The notes beneath the pieces are model-generated. The model searched no databases, was not told the DNA's origin, and saw only the letters and a program-made list of their open reading frames with translations. From NCBI GenBank assembly GCA_035391225.1, contig DAOPKN010000001.1, forward strand, positions 62,001 through 126,000: 64,000 nt of DNA, in the 5' to 3' direction. Of the stretch, positions 35,156 to 42,473 are shown one piece after another. The stretch comes from DAOPKN01 sp035391225 (lineage in GTDB: Bacteria > Thermotogota > Thermotogae > MWEM01). The position numbers were made by a program, and so were the translations under genes. Every line of letters starts with the position of its first letter. Positions within the stretch are counted from its first letter, which is position 1.

Positions 35156-35161
35156 TATAAT
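35153..35161 (+). promoter_or_regulatory. Probable gcvPA-gcvPB promoter (extended -10)
   Basis: TGATATAAT at 35153-35161 overlapping the dipeptidase stop codon, ~40 nt before gcvPA. The -35 is poor. The leader is too short for a glycine riboswitch. Confidence 0.45.
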
Positions 35162-35200
35162 CCCAGTGGAATCGATTCTGGAAATGTAGGAGGATGTGCT

Positions 35201-36550
35201 ATGGGAACGCGGTATATTCCACACACGCCGGCGGAAGTAAAGAGCATGTTGCACGAAATCGGCGTGGAGAATATCGAAGCTCTTTTTTCGGATTTGCCAT
35301 CGGAACACCGGGTGGCAGAGCTCCAGCTGCCCCGGGGGCTTTCGGAACAGCAAGTTCTTGTGCAGATGAAGGACTGGGGCAATCGCAACATCAACCCTTC
35401 GGAGTACGGCTTTTTCCTGGGCGGGGGGATTTACCGCCACACCATACCCTGTGCGATTTCCCCACTCGCGCAGCGCGGGGAGTTTTTGACGGCCTACACT
35501 CCCTACCAGCCCGAGGTGAGCCAAGGGTCATTACAGCTTTTCTTCGAGTTCCAAACAATGGTTTCGGAGTTGACCGGGATGGAAGTGGCGAACGCTTCCA
35601 TGTACGATGGCGGGACGGCTGCAGCGGAAGCCATGTTAATGGCTTGCAGGGTCTCCCGCAAGTACCGTTTCCTGGTTTCGAGCGCCTTGCATCCGGAGTA
35701 CATCCAGGTTATCCGCACGTACGCCATTCCCCAGGGGATCGAGATCGAAGAAGTCCCCTTTGACGTGCATACCGGTATGGTAGACATCAAGGCATTGAAA
35801 AAGAGGTTGGACGATCGCACGGCGGGGTTCTTGGTCGGTTACCCCAATTTCTTTGGCATCGTGGAGGATATCCGTTCCGTTCGCCAGGCCATCGGCGACG
35901 CCATTCTCGCGGTGCACGTCAATCCCATCGCCCTGGGCATCCTCGAAGCCCCGGGCAAAATGGGTGCGGATATCGTTACCGGGGAAGGCCAGCCTTTGGG
36001 TGCACCCCCTTACTTGGGAGGAATGAGCCTGGGGCTGTTTGCCACCCGCAGCAAGTACATACGCCAGATGCCCGGAAGGGTGATCGGGCAGACCAGCGAT
36101 GTCGATGGTAACCGGGGGTACGTGATGGTTCTGCAAACCCGGGAACAACACATTCGCCGCTCCAAGGCAACTTCCAACATCTGCTCCAACCACGCGCACA
36201 ACGCGCTCGTGGCTACCATCTTTCTTGCTCTCATGGGCAAGGCGGGAATCCGTGAAATGGCCTTCCGCAGTACCCAGAAAGCCCATTACCTTGCCAATCG
36301 CCTCGACCGGATGGAGCGTTTCGAACGCAAGTTTTCCGGTCCTTTTTTCAACGAGTTTGTTTTCGAAAGCCAGGTGGACCCCGTGGACATCGAAAGCGAC
36401 CTTCTTTCGCAGAACTACCTCGGGCCGCTGGTGTTGCGCCGGTTCTACGCCGACCCCTTCTTCCACAACCTGGGCATGCTTGCGGTGACGGAAACCAACC
36501 CAATGGATGACATTCATTTCCTTGCTTCGCGAATGGAGGCGATGGTATGA
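35201..36550 (+). CDS. gcvPA: Glycine dehydrogenase (decarboxylating) subunit 1
   Basis: 449 residues, GGAGG 7 nt before the ATG. It is the N-terminal half of the split P-protein. Features include RYIPHTPAEVKSML, FLGGGIYRH, TAYTPYQPEVSQG, NASMYDGGTAAAEA and GEGQPLGAPPYLGG. It forms the alpha subunit of the PLP enzyme that decarboxylates glycine and passes the aminomethyl group to the H-protein. The stop overlaps gcvPB (ATGA). gcvT and gcvH are not adjacent, unlike in many relatives. Confidence 0.97.
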   Translation: MGTRYIPHTPAEVKSMLHEIGVENIEALFSDLPSEHRVAELQLPRGLSEQQVLVQMKDWGNRNINPSEYGFFLGGGIYRHTIPCAISPLAQRGEFLTAYTPYQPEVSQGSLQLFFEFQTMVSELTGMEVANASMYDGGTAAAEAMLMACRVSRKYRFLVSSALHPEYIQVIRTYAIPQGIEIEEVPFDVHTGMVDIKALKKRLDDRTAGFLVGYPNFFGIVEDIRSVRQAIGDAILAVHVNPIALGILEAPGKMGADIVTGEGQPLGAPPYLGGMSLGLFATRSKYIRQMPGRVIGQTSDVDGNRGYVMVLQTREQHIRRSKATSNICSNHAHNALVATIFLALMGKAGIREMAFRSTQKAHYLANRLDRMERFERKFSGPFFNEFVFESQVDPVDIESDLLSQNYLGPLVLRRFYADPFFHNLGMLAVTETNPMDDIHFLASRMEAMV

Positions 36551-38007
36551 GGAAAGATGACCGCTTGATCTTCGAAAAGAGTGTGGAGGGCAGAAAGGGG
36601 TTTTTCTTCGAGCAGGAAGAGATCCCTGTGCTGCCCCTGGAGGAATTCTTCCCGGTAGAGTGGATCCGAGCCGAAGATCCGGAACTCCCCGAGGTTACGG
36701 AGGTGGAAGTGGTGCGCCATTACACCAACCTTTCGCGCCTCAACCACTCGGTGGATACGGGTTTCTACCCGCTGGGTTCCTGCACCATGAAGTATAACCC
36801 GCGCATCAACGAGAAAGTCGCGGAAATGGAGAAGTTCTCCGAGCTGCATCCCTACCAGCACCCCCAGACCATGCAGGGTGCGCTGGACATGATGTTTGCG
36901 CTGCAACGCTCCTTGGCCCAAATCTCGGGCATGGACCTTGTCACGCTGCAGCCAGCTGCCGGGGCGCACGGAGAGTACGCGGGGATGCGGATTATCCGTG
37001 CGTACCACGAAAAGAACGGGGATACCGGTCGCAAGAAGGTGATCGTTCCGGATTCCGCGCACGGCACAAACCCTGCTACCGCGGTGATGTGTGGCTACGA
37101 GGTGGTGGAAATCCCCTCCAGCGAACGAGGACGTGTGGATACCGAAGCACTGAAGAAGGTTCTTTCCGAGGAAGTCGCGGCCATCATGCTGACAAATCCC
37201 AATACGCTGGGGCTTTTCGAAACCGATATTCTCCAAATCGCCCAGCTGGCACATGCCTCCGGAGCCTTGTTGTACTACGACGGAGCCAACATGAACGCCA
37301 TCATGGGCAAGATCCGCCCCGGCGACATGGGATTCGACGTGATGCATTTTAACTTGCACAAGACCTTTTCCACACCCCACGGCATGGGAGGGCCAGGTAG
37401 CGGCCCGGTTGGCATCAAAGCCTTTCTCAAACCCTTCCTCCCCGTTCCCGTCGTGGAAGAAGACCCTTCTTCCGGAAAAGTGGTGTTGAAAGAGGACTAC
37501 CCCGATTCCATCGGGAAGGTGCGTACTTTCTACGGGAATTTCAACGTGCTCATCCGGGCCATGGCCTACATCCTCTCCATGGGAAGGGAAGGCTTGCAGC
37601 ATGCCAGCGAGATGGCTGTGTTGAACGCGAACTACCTGAGAGTGAAGCTCTCGGGGTTGTTGCAAGTGCCGTTCGGTGGCAGCTGCATGCACGAATTCGT
37701 GGCGGATGGTTCGGTGCTCAAGAAGGAGGGGTTGCGGACGCTGGACCTGGCCAAGGCGTTGCTGGATTTCGGGGTGCATCCCCCCACCATCTATTTCCCC
37801 CTTATCGTGCACGAAGCCCTGATGATCGAACCCACGGAGACCGAAAGCAAGGATACGCTCGATGCATTCGTCGCGGAGATCGAGAAAATCCTGCAAACGG
37901 CCAAGCAAAACCCGCAATCCATTCACGATGCCCCGGTTAGCACCCCGGTGCGTCGCCTGGACGAAGTGGGAGCCACGCGCAACCCCGTGGTGCGCTACCA
38001 CAAGTAA
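36547..38007 (+). CDS. gcvPB: Glycine dehydrogenase (decarboxylating) subunit 2
   Basis: 486 residues, the PLP-binding half of the split P-protein. The Schiff-base Lys is K272 in NLHKTFSTPHGMGGPGSG. Other motifs: GFYPLGSCTMKYNPRINE, QPAAGAHGEYAG, DSAHGTNPA and CMHEFVADG. It works with GcvPA in the cytoplasmic glycine cleavage system. Translationally coupled to gcvPA. No terminator is visible before the tRNA-Ala promoter 34 nt downstream. Confidence 0.97.
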   Translation: MRKDDRLIFEKSVEGRKGFFFEQEEIPVLPLEEFFPVEWIRAEDPELPEVTEVEVVRHYTNLSRLNHSVDTGFYPLGSCTMKYNPRINEKVAEMEKFSELHPYQHPQTMQGALDMMFALQRSLAQISGMDLVTLQPAAGAHGEYAGMRIIRAYHEKNGDTGRKKVIVPDSAHGTNPATAVMCGYEVVEIPSSERGRVDTEALKKVLSEEVAAIMLTNPNTLGLFETDILQIAQLAHASGALLYYDGANMNAIMGKIRPGDMGFDVMHFNLHKTFSTPHGMGGPGSGPVGIKAFLKPFLPVPVVEEDPSSGKVVLKEDYPDSIGKVRTFYGNFNVLIRAMAYILSMGREGLQHASEMAVLNANYLRVKLSGLLQVPFGGSCMHEFVADGSVLKKEGLRTLDLAKALLDFGVHPPTIYFPLIVHEALMIEPTETESKDTLDAFVAEIEKILQTAKQNPQSIHDAPVSTPVRRLDEVGATRNPVVRYHK

Positions 38008-38040
38008 TTTCGCTTTCACCAAAAGTTTCGGAATCGCCCC

Positions 38041-38069
38041 TTGCAATCGAGCAGCGATTTGTGTATAAT
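38041..38069 (+). promoter_or_regulatory. tRNA-Ala promoter
   Basis: TTGCAA (38041-38046), 17-nt spacer, TATAAT (38064-38069), 26 nt before the tRNA. Confidence 0.85.
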
Positions 38070-38095
38070 ATGGCTGCTTCGAGAGGGGCATTCAT

Positions 38096-38171
38096 GGGGT
38101 CGTAGCTCAATTGGAAGAGCGCTACCATGGCATGGTAGAGGCCGTGGGTTCAAATCCCATCGACTCCACCA
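38096..38171 (+). tRNA. tRNA-Ala (GGC)
   Basis: 76 nt. Acceptor GGGGTCG pairs with CGACTCC and includes the G3-T70 wobble that marks alanine tRNAs. The anticodon loop ATGGCAT gives GGC, discriminator A, CCA encoded. Confidence 0.95.
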
Positions 38172-38959
38172 AGAAGAGGAGGCTGTGCCTCCTTTTTTTC
38201 TTTGCATTCGTTACGTTCTTCAAGGAATTCAAGGAAGCTTTCGCTCCATTCTTTCAGCGGTCCATCCCATTTTTTCCAGGCGAGCGTATCCAGGGACGTC
38301 TCTCCACGGTTAACGATGATCAGTTTTGCGCCGTTTTGGCAGGCAACAATGGGAAGCGATGCCGCTGGGTGCACCGATAGGCTTGTCCCTACGGCCAGGA
38401 ACACGTCCGATTGCTTGCAGTGCTCCAGGGAGCTTTGCCACGTGGAAGGGGGTAATCCTTCTCCGAAAAAGACAATGTCGGGTTTGAAGATTCCCCCGCA
38501 GAGTGGGCAACCCGGGGCAGGGTTGTTGGCTACCAGCCGGATCATTTCGTCCAATGTTAACCGGTGCCCGCAAACCAAGCAGCTTCCGGTGCGAAGCGAA
38601 CCATGGAGTTCCAACACATTTTTGCTTCCCGCCTTGTGATGCAGTGTGTCGATGTTCTGCGTGGCAAGAGCTTTCAAAATACCACGTTTCTCCAACTGGG
38701 CAAGCAACCGGTGGGTGTTGTTGGGTTCCCTGTCTGTCATGGAAAACAGCTCTTGGCGGGAAAACTGGAAGAAAGTGGAGGGATCCCGGCGGAAAGCCGT
38801 GATGTCGAATACTTCGTAGGGATCCCAGCGACTGTACAGCCCGTTTTCTCCCCTGAAGTCGGGGATGCCACTGTCGGTGCTAACTCCGGCACCCGTGAGC
38901 ACGACCAGGTGCTGGGCTTGCAGGATCGCGCGGAACAGGGTCTTTCGTTCGGGGTTCAC
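38150..38959 (-). CDS. Sir2-family NAD-dependent protein deacylase
   Basis: 269 residues from GTG 38959 (GTGA overlap with the transporter gene). Sirtuin motifs: LTGAGVSTDSGIPDFRG, ATQNIDTLHHKAG (Gln-Asn-x-Asp), LHGS (catalytic His), zinc pairs CLVC and CPLC, KPDIVFFGE and VGTSLSVHPAASLP. It removes acyl groups from lysines using NAD. The last ~25 residues (after FLEFLEERNE) are low-complexity and are encoded across the tRNA-Ala terminator and the antisense of the tRNA 3' end, so this tail may be an accretion. Confidence 0.95.
   Translation of the reverse strand: MNPERKTLFRAILQAQHLVVLTGAGVSTDSGIPDFRGENGLYSRWDPYEVFDITAFRRDPSTFFQFSRQELFSMTDREPNNTHRLLAQLEKRGILKALATQNIDTLHHKAGSKNVLELHGSLRTGSCLVCGHRLTLDEMIRLVANNPAPGCPLCGGIFKPDIVFFGEGLPPSTWQSSLEHCKQSDVFLAVGTSLSVHPAASLPIVACQNGAKLIIVNRGETSLDTLAWKKWDGPLKEWSESFLEFLEERNECKEKKEAQPPLLGGVDGI
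38177..38199. terminator. Terminator of tRNA-Ala, lying inside the 3' end of sir2
   Basis: AGGAGGC-TGT-GCCTCCT (38177-38193) followed by six T. It ends tRNA-Ala transcription. It is within the last codons of sir2 on the other strand. Confidence 0.85.
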
Positions 38960-39672
38960 GAGGGTTGCCTTTCGACTTCATCGCTGCCGAACACCGGTTT
39001 CTTGGAGCTGATGTGTTTTCCCCAGTAGATGAACGGGGTATCCACGAGCGCTACAATGAGCTTGAACACGTAGGTGGTGAGAAGGATTTGCACCCAGGTA
39101 CCGGCAGCGAACATGCCGAGAAAAGCGACGCTACAAAAAACCAGCGAATCGATGGCCTGGGAAACCAACGTCGAAAAGTTGTTGCGCAACCAAAGGTGCT
39201 TTCCCCCGGTTTTGTTTCTCCAGAAGTGGTAAGCCCAGACGTCGTGGAATTGCGAAACCAGGTAGGCGAGGAAACTTCCCAATGCGACCCGTGGCATGAA
39301 ACCGAAGATCGTTTGCAGGGCCCCGGAGGCAAAATCCCCCGGAGCTGCGGAAAAGCGCAGCGAGAGCTGCATGAACAGGGTCATCATCAGAAGCGCGAAG
39401 AAACCCAACCAAACCCCCTTCTGCGCTTCCTTTTTTCCGTACACCTCTCCCAGCAAATCCGTGGCAAAAAAGATGGAACCGTACAAGATGTTGCCCAGGG
39501 TAGCCGTAAAACCAAAAAGTTCCACGATCTTGATTACTTGGATGTTGCACAAGATGATGTTCGCCACGATGAGCGTGTACAACCCCGATTTGCCAAACAG
39601 TCGGAAGACCAAGAGCGCCATCGAAAGGTCCAGCAACATGAACAGGACCCATAACCATTCGTTGGACAGCAA
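38956..39672 (-). CDS. YhhQ-family (COG1738) transporter, probable queuosine-precursor uptake
   Basis: 238 residues from TTG 39672, chosen because GGAGG lies 9 nt upstream at the end of the hydrolase gene. About six membrane helices. The family block GSIFFATDLLGEVYGKKEAQKGVWLG is complete, as are LAYLVSQFHDVWAYHFWR and IDSLVFCSVAFLGMF. Relatives import queuine or preQ precursors. It lies between the hydrolase (4-nt gap) and sir2 (overlap), a small operon with no obvious shared pathway. Confidence 0.85.
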   Translation of the reverse strand: MLSNEWLWVLFMLLDLSMALLVFRLFGKSGLYTLIVANIILCNIQVIKIVELFGFTATLGNILYGSIFFATDLLGEVYGKKEAQKGVWLGFFALLMMTLFMQLSLRFSAAPGDFASGALQTIFGFMPRVALGSFLAYLVSQFHDVWAYHFWRNKTGGKHLWLRNNFSTLVSQAIDSLVFCSVAFLGMFAAGTWVQILLTTYVFKLIVALVDTPFIYWGKHISSKKPVFGSDEVERQPS

Positions 39673-39676
39673 GCGG

Positions 39677-40450
39677 TCATTCCTCCTTCTCTTGGAGCAC
39701 CTTGCGGATGAATGAAAGCGATTCTTCGAACACGATCTTTGCACTTTCCACGGACTGGAAGGTATGGTTGGCACCCTCGATCACAACGAGCCGGGAGTTT
39801 GGCAGTTTCTGGTGCGCGCGTTCGGAAACCCCCACGTCCACGGCGGTGTCAGCGGTTCCGTGCACCAGCAACGTGGGTCCGGAGAAGGGGACGCTTTCTT
39901 CCAGGGCATCGAAGGATTGCATGTCTTGTTGGAAACCGGCACCCACCTGAATGCCACCGATATCGATGCGGCCCTGTGCATCCGGTTGAGGGCCCTCGAG
40001 CTTCTCTTCGGCCCTCCTGAACACCTGGCGGTTTTCCGAGGCCGCTGCCCACAAAATGCAGCCGGAGAAGCGGGAGGGTTTCCTTCCCACCAATCGCAAG
40101 CTGATGGTTCCCCCCATGGAAAGTCCCAGTACGAAGAGGCGATCTTGGTCCACCCAGGGAAGGGTTTCGGAAAAGTCGAGAACCTGGAGCGCGTCTTGCA
40201 GCTCCGCGGTAGCGGTCATGTCGTAGAATTCTCCATCCGAATCCCCGCTTCCCCGGAAGTCGAATCGGATCGTAGCGATTCCATTGTTCTTGCAGAAACG
40301 CGAAAAACGGGAAAAAAGGAAGCTCGATTCGATGTGCTGCCCCGTGAAACCATGCAGCATCAGCACCGTGGGGAAGTGGATTCCCTCGGGGGGCCGTTCC
40401 GTAATCACGAAGATTTTTTCCGTTTCACCGATGAAGTGGGCTTCTTTCAT
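39677..40450 (-). CDS. Alpha/beta hydrolase, feruloyl/cinnamoyl-esterase-like
   Basis: 257 residues, GGAGG before the ATG. Oxyanion region LHGFTGQH, nucleophile elbow GLSMGG (Ser), acid in VHGTADTAVD, and catalytic His in GANHTF. The N-terminal 'RFDFRGSGDSDGEF' segment is typical of the Est1E/LJ0536 esterase group. No signal peptide, so it acts in the cytoplasm on small esters; the exact substrate is unknown. It is the first gene of the hydrolase-transporter-sir2 operon. Confidence 0.88.
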   Translation of the reverse strand: MKEAHFIGETEKIFVITERPPEGIHFPTVLMLHGFTGQHIESSFLFSRFSRFCKNNGIATIRFDFRGSGDSDGEFYDMTATAELQDALQVLDFSETLPWVDQDRLFVLGLSMGGTISLRLVGRKPSRFSGCILWAAASENRQVFRRAEEKLEGPQPDAQGRIDIGGIQVGAGFQQDMQSFDALEESVPFSGPTLLVHGTADTAVDVGVSERAHQKLPNSRLVVIEGANHTFQSVESAKIVFEESLSFIRKVLQEKEE

Positions 40451-40478
40451 TTGGTTTCCTCCTGTCTCAAGAATCGCC

Positions 40479-40533
40479 TCGATTATAGCATTTTTCCGTT
40501 TGTCACCGTTTTCTCCGGAAGGGCAGGCTGCCC
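40479..40533. repeat. 55-bp exact direct repeat, left copy (contig-end duplication)
   Basis: These 55 bases recur identically at 40634-40688, on the other side of the N run. They abut the gap exactly, which is the signature of two contigs sharing an unmerged k-mer overlap. Confidence 0.95.
40482..40487 (-). promoter_or_regulatory. Probable -10 of the hydrolase operon
   Basis: Minus-strand TATAAT, ~32 nt before the hydrolase start codon. The region upstream is duplicated and interrupted by the N gap, so the -35 cannot be judged. Confidence 0.45.
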
Positions 40534-40633
40534 NNNNNNNNNNNNNNNNNNNNNNNNNNNNNNNNNNNNNNNNNNNNNNNNNNNNNNNNNNNNNNNNNNN
40601 NNNNNNNNNNNNNNNNNNNNNNNNNNNNNNNNN
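40534..40633. other. Scaffold gap of exactly 100 N
   Basis: One hundred consecutive N, the conventional placeholder for unknown size. With identical 55-bp ends on both sides the true gap is probably zero or negative. Confidence 0.99.
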
Positions 40634-40688
40634 TCGATTATAGCATTTTTCCGTTTGTCACCGTTTTCTCCGGAAGGGCAGGCTGCCC
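40634..40688. repeat. 55-bp exact direct repeat, right copy
   Basis: Identical to 40479-40533. It includes the palindromic GGGCAG-G-CTGCCC at its end. Confidence 0.95.
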
Positions 40689-40716
40689 TGCCTTACGAAT
40701 GGCCTGGTCCTTGCAC

Positions 40717-40746
40717 TTGGCAAACGGGCTATTCGTGCAGTATAAT
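40717..40746 (+). promoter_or_regulatory. Probable promoter of the YfbR-like HD gene
   Basis: TTGGCA (40717-40722), 18-nt spacer, TATAAT (40741-40746). Its position favours a downstream start codon (GTG 40780) over the upstream ATG 40699. Confidence 0.7.
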
Positions 40747-40779
40747 GGGGCATCGTTGTTGAGGAAGAAGGATGAGAGC

Positions 40780-41883
40780 GTGTTGTACGATTTGGTGTAC
40801 CTTTCCACCCAACTTTTCACGATCCGCCGCTGGAATACCAAACCCCTGGTGGAAGTGAATACGGAGGCCAGCAACACCGGCTTTTCCATGCACGTGGCGT
40901 TCTTGCTTGCCCGGTTGGAGGAGCAGGCCATCGACATGGAGAAGCTGTTGCTCCGGATGGTTTTGAAGGACCTACCCAAGTGTATCCTTTCGGATATTTC
41001 GCTGGAAACCAAGCGTTTCATTCGCGAAGAGTCTCCCGATCTCTGGGAGGAGACGTTTTCGAGTGCGGTGGAGGACGTGCTGAAAAAAACGCCGGAAGCC
41101 TGGCAGGATACGTTCCGCGTGTGCATGAAGAACGCAAAGGACGATTCCCCCGAGGGGCGCATCATCCAGGTAGCGGACCTGTATTCCGCCACCATCGAGT
41201 GTGATATCAACCGCCGGGTTTTTGGGATGTACTTCGAGGAGACCTTCCAAGATCTGGAGAAAGAGCTGTTTGCCATCTCCGATTTGCTGTCCATCGGGAA
41301 ACTTCTCCGATCGGACACCCTTCGGGAATACTTGGTGCAGCTCCGATCGTTGATCCATGCCATTCGATGGAACCAGCACAATCGCCACGTGCAAACCTCG
41401 GTGGCGGGTCATACCTTCTTCGTGGTTTTCGTCTCCGTTCTGCTTCACGGCATTGCACACCAGCAGGGGGTAAGTGCGCTACGCTTGGAAAATGTTTTGC
41501 TCAAGGCGCTTTTCCACGACGTTCCAGAATCCATCACGGGTGATATCATTTCCCCCACCAAGCGGCGTGTTCCTGGTTTCGAACAGACGATCGAACGGGT
41601 GGAAAAGCGGATGGTGAAGCAGACCATCCTGGAGAAACTCCCGCAGGAACTGCAGCGCGAGGTGGAACCCTTCATGCTGCAACCCTTTTCCGGGCGCGAA
41701 GGAAAATTGGTGCGGGGGGCAGACCTACTGGGAAGCCTTTTCGAGTGCATGATCGAGATCAAAAGCGGGAACAGGAACCCCTTCTTCCGTGATGCCTACG
41801 CCCAACTGTTGCGCGAATTGGAAGAATTGGCACTTCCGGAGGTGAATACCTTCCTGGAGTTGGGGCTTCCGGAGGTGTTGTAA
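40780..41883 (+). CDS. Duplicated YfbR-like HD protein (degenerate N-copy, intact C-copy)
   Basis: 367 residues from GTG 40780 (AAGGA 7-8 nt upstream, downstream of the promoter). The C-terminal half has YfbR-type motifs: IRWNQHNRHVQTSVAGHT (RW at 196-197), FHDVPESITGDIISPTKR (H246-D247) and RGADLLGSL. The N-terminal half repeats the layout (IRRWNTKPLVEVNTEAS, then LKDLPKCILSDISLETKR and QVADLYSA) but the metal HD is KD and the earlier His is shifted, so it is probably inactive. YfbR relatives are 5'-deoxynucleotidases. The fused pair resembles a covalent dimer; substrate unknown. Confidence 0.8.
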   Translation: MLYDLVYLSTQLFTIRRWNTKPLVEVNTEASNTGFSMHVAFLLARLEEQAIDMEKLLLRMVLKDLPKCILSDISLETKRFIREESPDLWEETFSSAVEDVLKKTPEAWQDTFRVCMKNAKDDSPEGRIIQVADLYSATIECDINRRVFGMYFEETFQDLEKELFAISDLLSIGKLLRSDTLREYLVQLRSLIHAIRWNQHNRHVQTSVAGHTFFVVFVSVLLHGIAHQQGVSALRLENVLLKALFHDVPESITGDIISPTKRRVPGFEQTIERVEKRMVKQTILEKLPQELQREVEPFMLQPFSGREGKLVRGADLLGSLFECMIEIKSGNRNPFFRDAYAQLLRELEELALPEVNTFLELGLPEVL

Positions 41884-42473
41884 TGCCTTCCGCGAGGGCC
41901 CACGTTGCCTCCGGCCTTTTGCTCTATCCCCTCGCTTTGGGGGGATTTCTCGCGGCGTGGTCCCTCACGAAACATGCCCCCTTGGATTTCGAGTGGTGGG
42001 GGATTGGCTACGTGGTGTTCGTTCTTTCCTCGGATGCTCCAGACGTTGACCTGGAACACGCCATCTTCCATCGCGTCTCCCGGGTAATCGTTTGGTTGGG
42101 GGGGACTTGGTTTTTTTTCCTGGCACTGGTTCCGGTTTGGTCCAGTTGGGCGGCTGGACTGGGTGTGTTTTCCCACCCTTTCTTCCTCTTTTGCCTGGGG
42201 GTTTTGGCAGGATGGTTTGGTTCCTTCCTCTTTTCCAAGCTGATGCCCGGTCATAGGGGACCCTTGCACACGATCTGGGCGGCCCTGGTGTACTGCCTTG
42301 TGATCATGGGCGTGCAATGGGTCGTATTTGAGAAACGTGCTGCAGAACCCTTGGCCCTGCAGCACGTTTTCTTTCTGGGGACGTGCGCCTTTCTGGGGTA
42401 CGCACTTCACCTGGCGCTCGACCGGATCGAATTCATTTCGCGACGGGGCCGGTCCAAGAGGCGAAACCGCTGA
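41883..42473 (+). CDS. YdjM/DUF457-type membrane-bound predicted metal-dependent hydrolase
   Basis: 196 residues; the ATG overlaps the upstream stop (TAATG). About four membrane helices, with the family's His/Asp motifs: ARAHVASG, SSDAPDVDLEHA, HRGPLHT and ALHLALD. The DUF457 family includes E. coli YdjM, an SOS-regulated inner-membrane protein; chemistry is not established. Its last 41 nt overlap the convergent thioredoxin-rhodanese gene. Confidence 0.82.
   Translation: MPSARAHVASGLLLYPLALGGFLAAWSLTKHAPLDFEWWGIGYVVFVLSSDAPDVDLEHAIFHRVSRVIVWLGGTWFFFLALVPVWSSWAAGLGVFSHPFFLFCLGVLAGWFGSFLFSKLMPGHRGPLHTIWAALVYCLVIMGVQWVVFEKRAAEPLALQHVFFLGTCAFLGYALHLALDRIEFISRRGRSKRRNR

Noticed and set aside
35156..35200. 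Glycine riboswitch before gcvPA
   Set aside because: Only ~40 nt lie between the -10 and gcvPA, too short for the aptamer, and no matching structure is seen.
36514..38091. 525-codon open frame opposite gcvPB
   Set aside because: Antisense artefact. gcvPB is complete with a PLP motif, and the antisense product is His/Arg/Gly-rich without a recognisable domain.
40479..40688. 55-bp direct repeat as a mobile-element target or attachment site
   Set aside because: Both copies touch the N run exactly, which fits an assembly overlap better than biology; no transposase or integrase is near.
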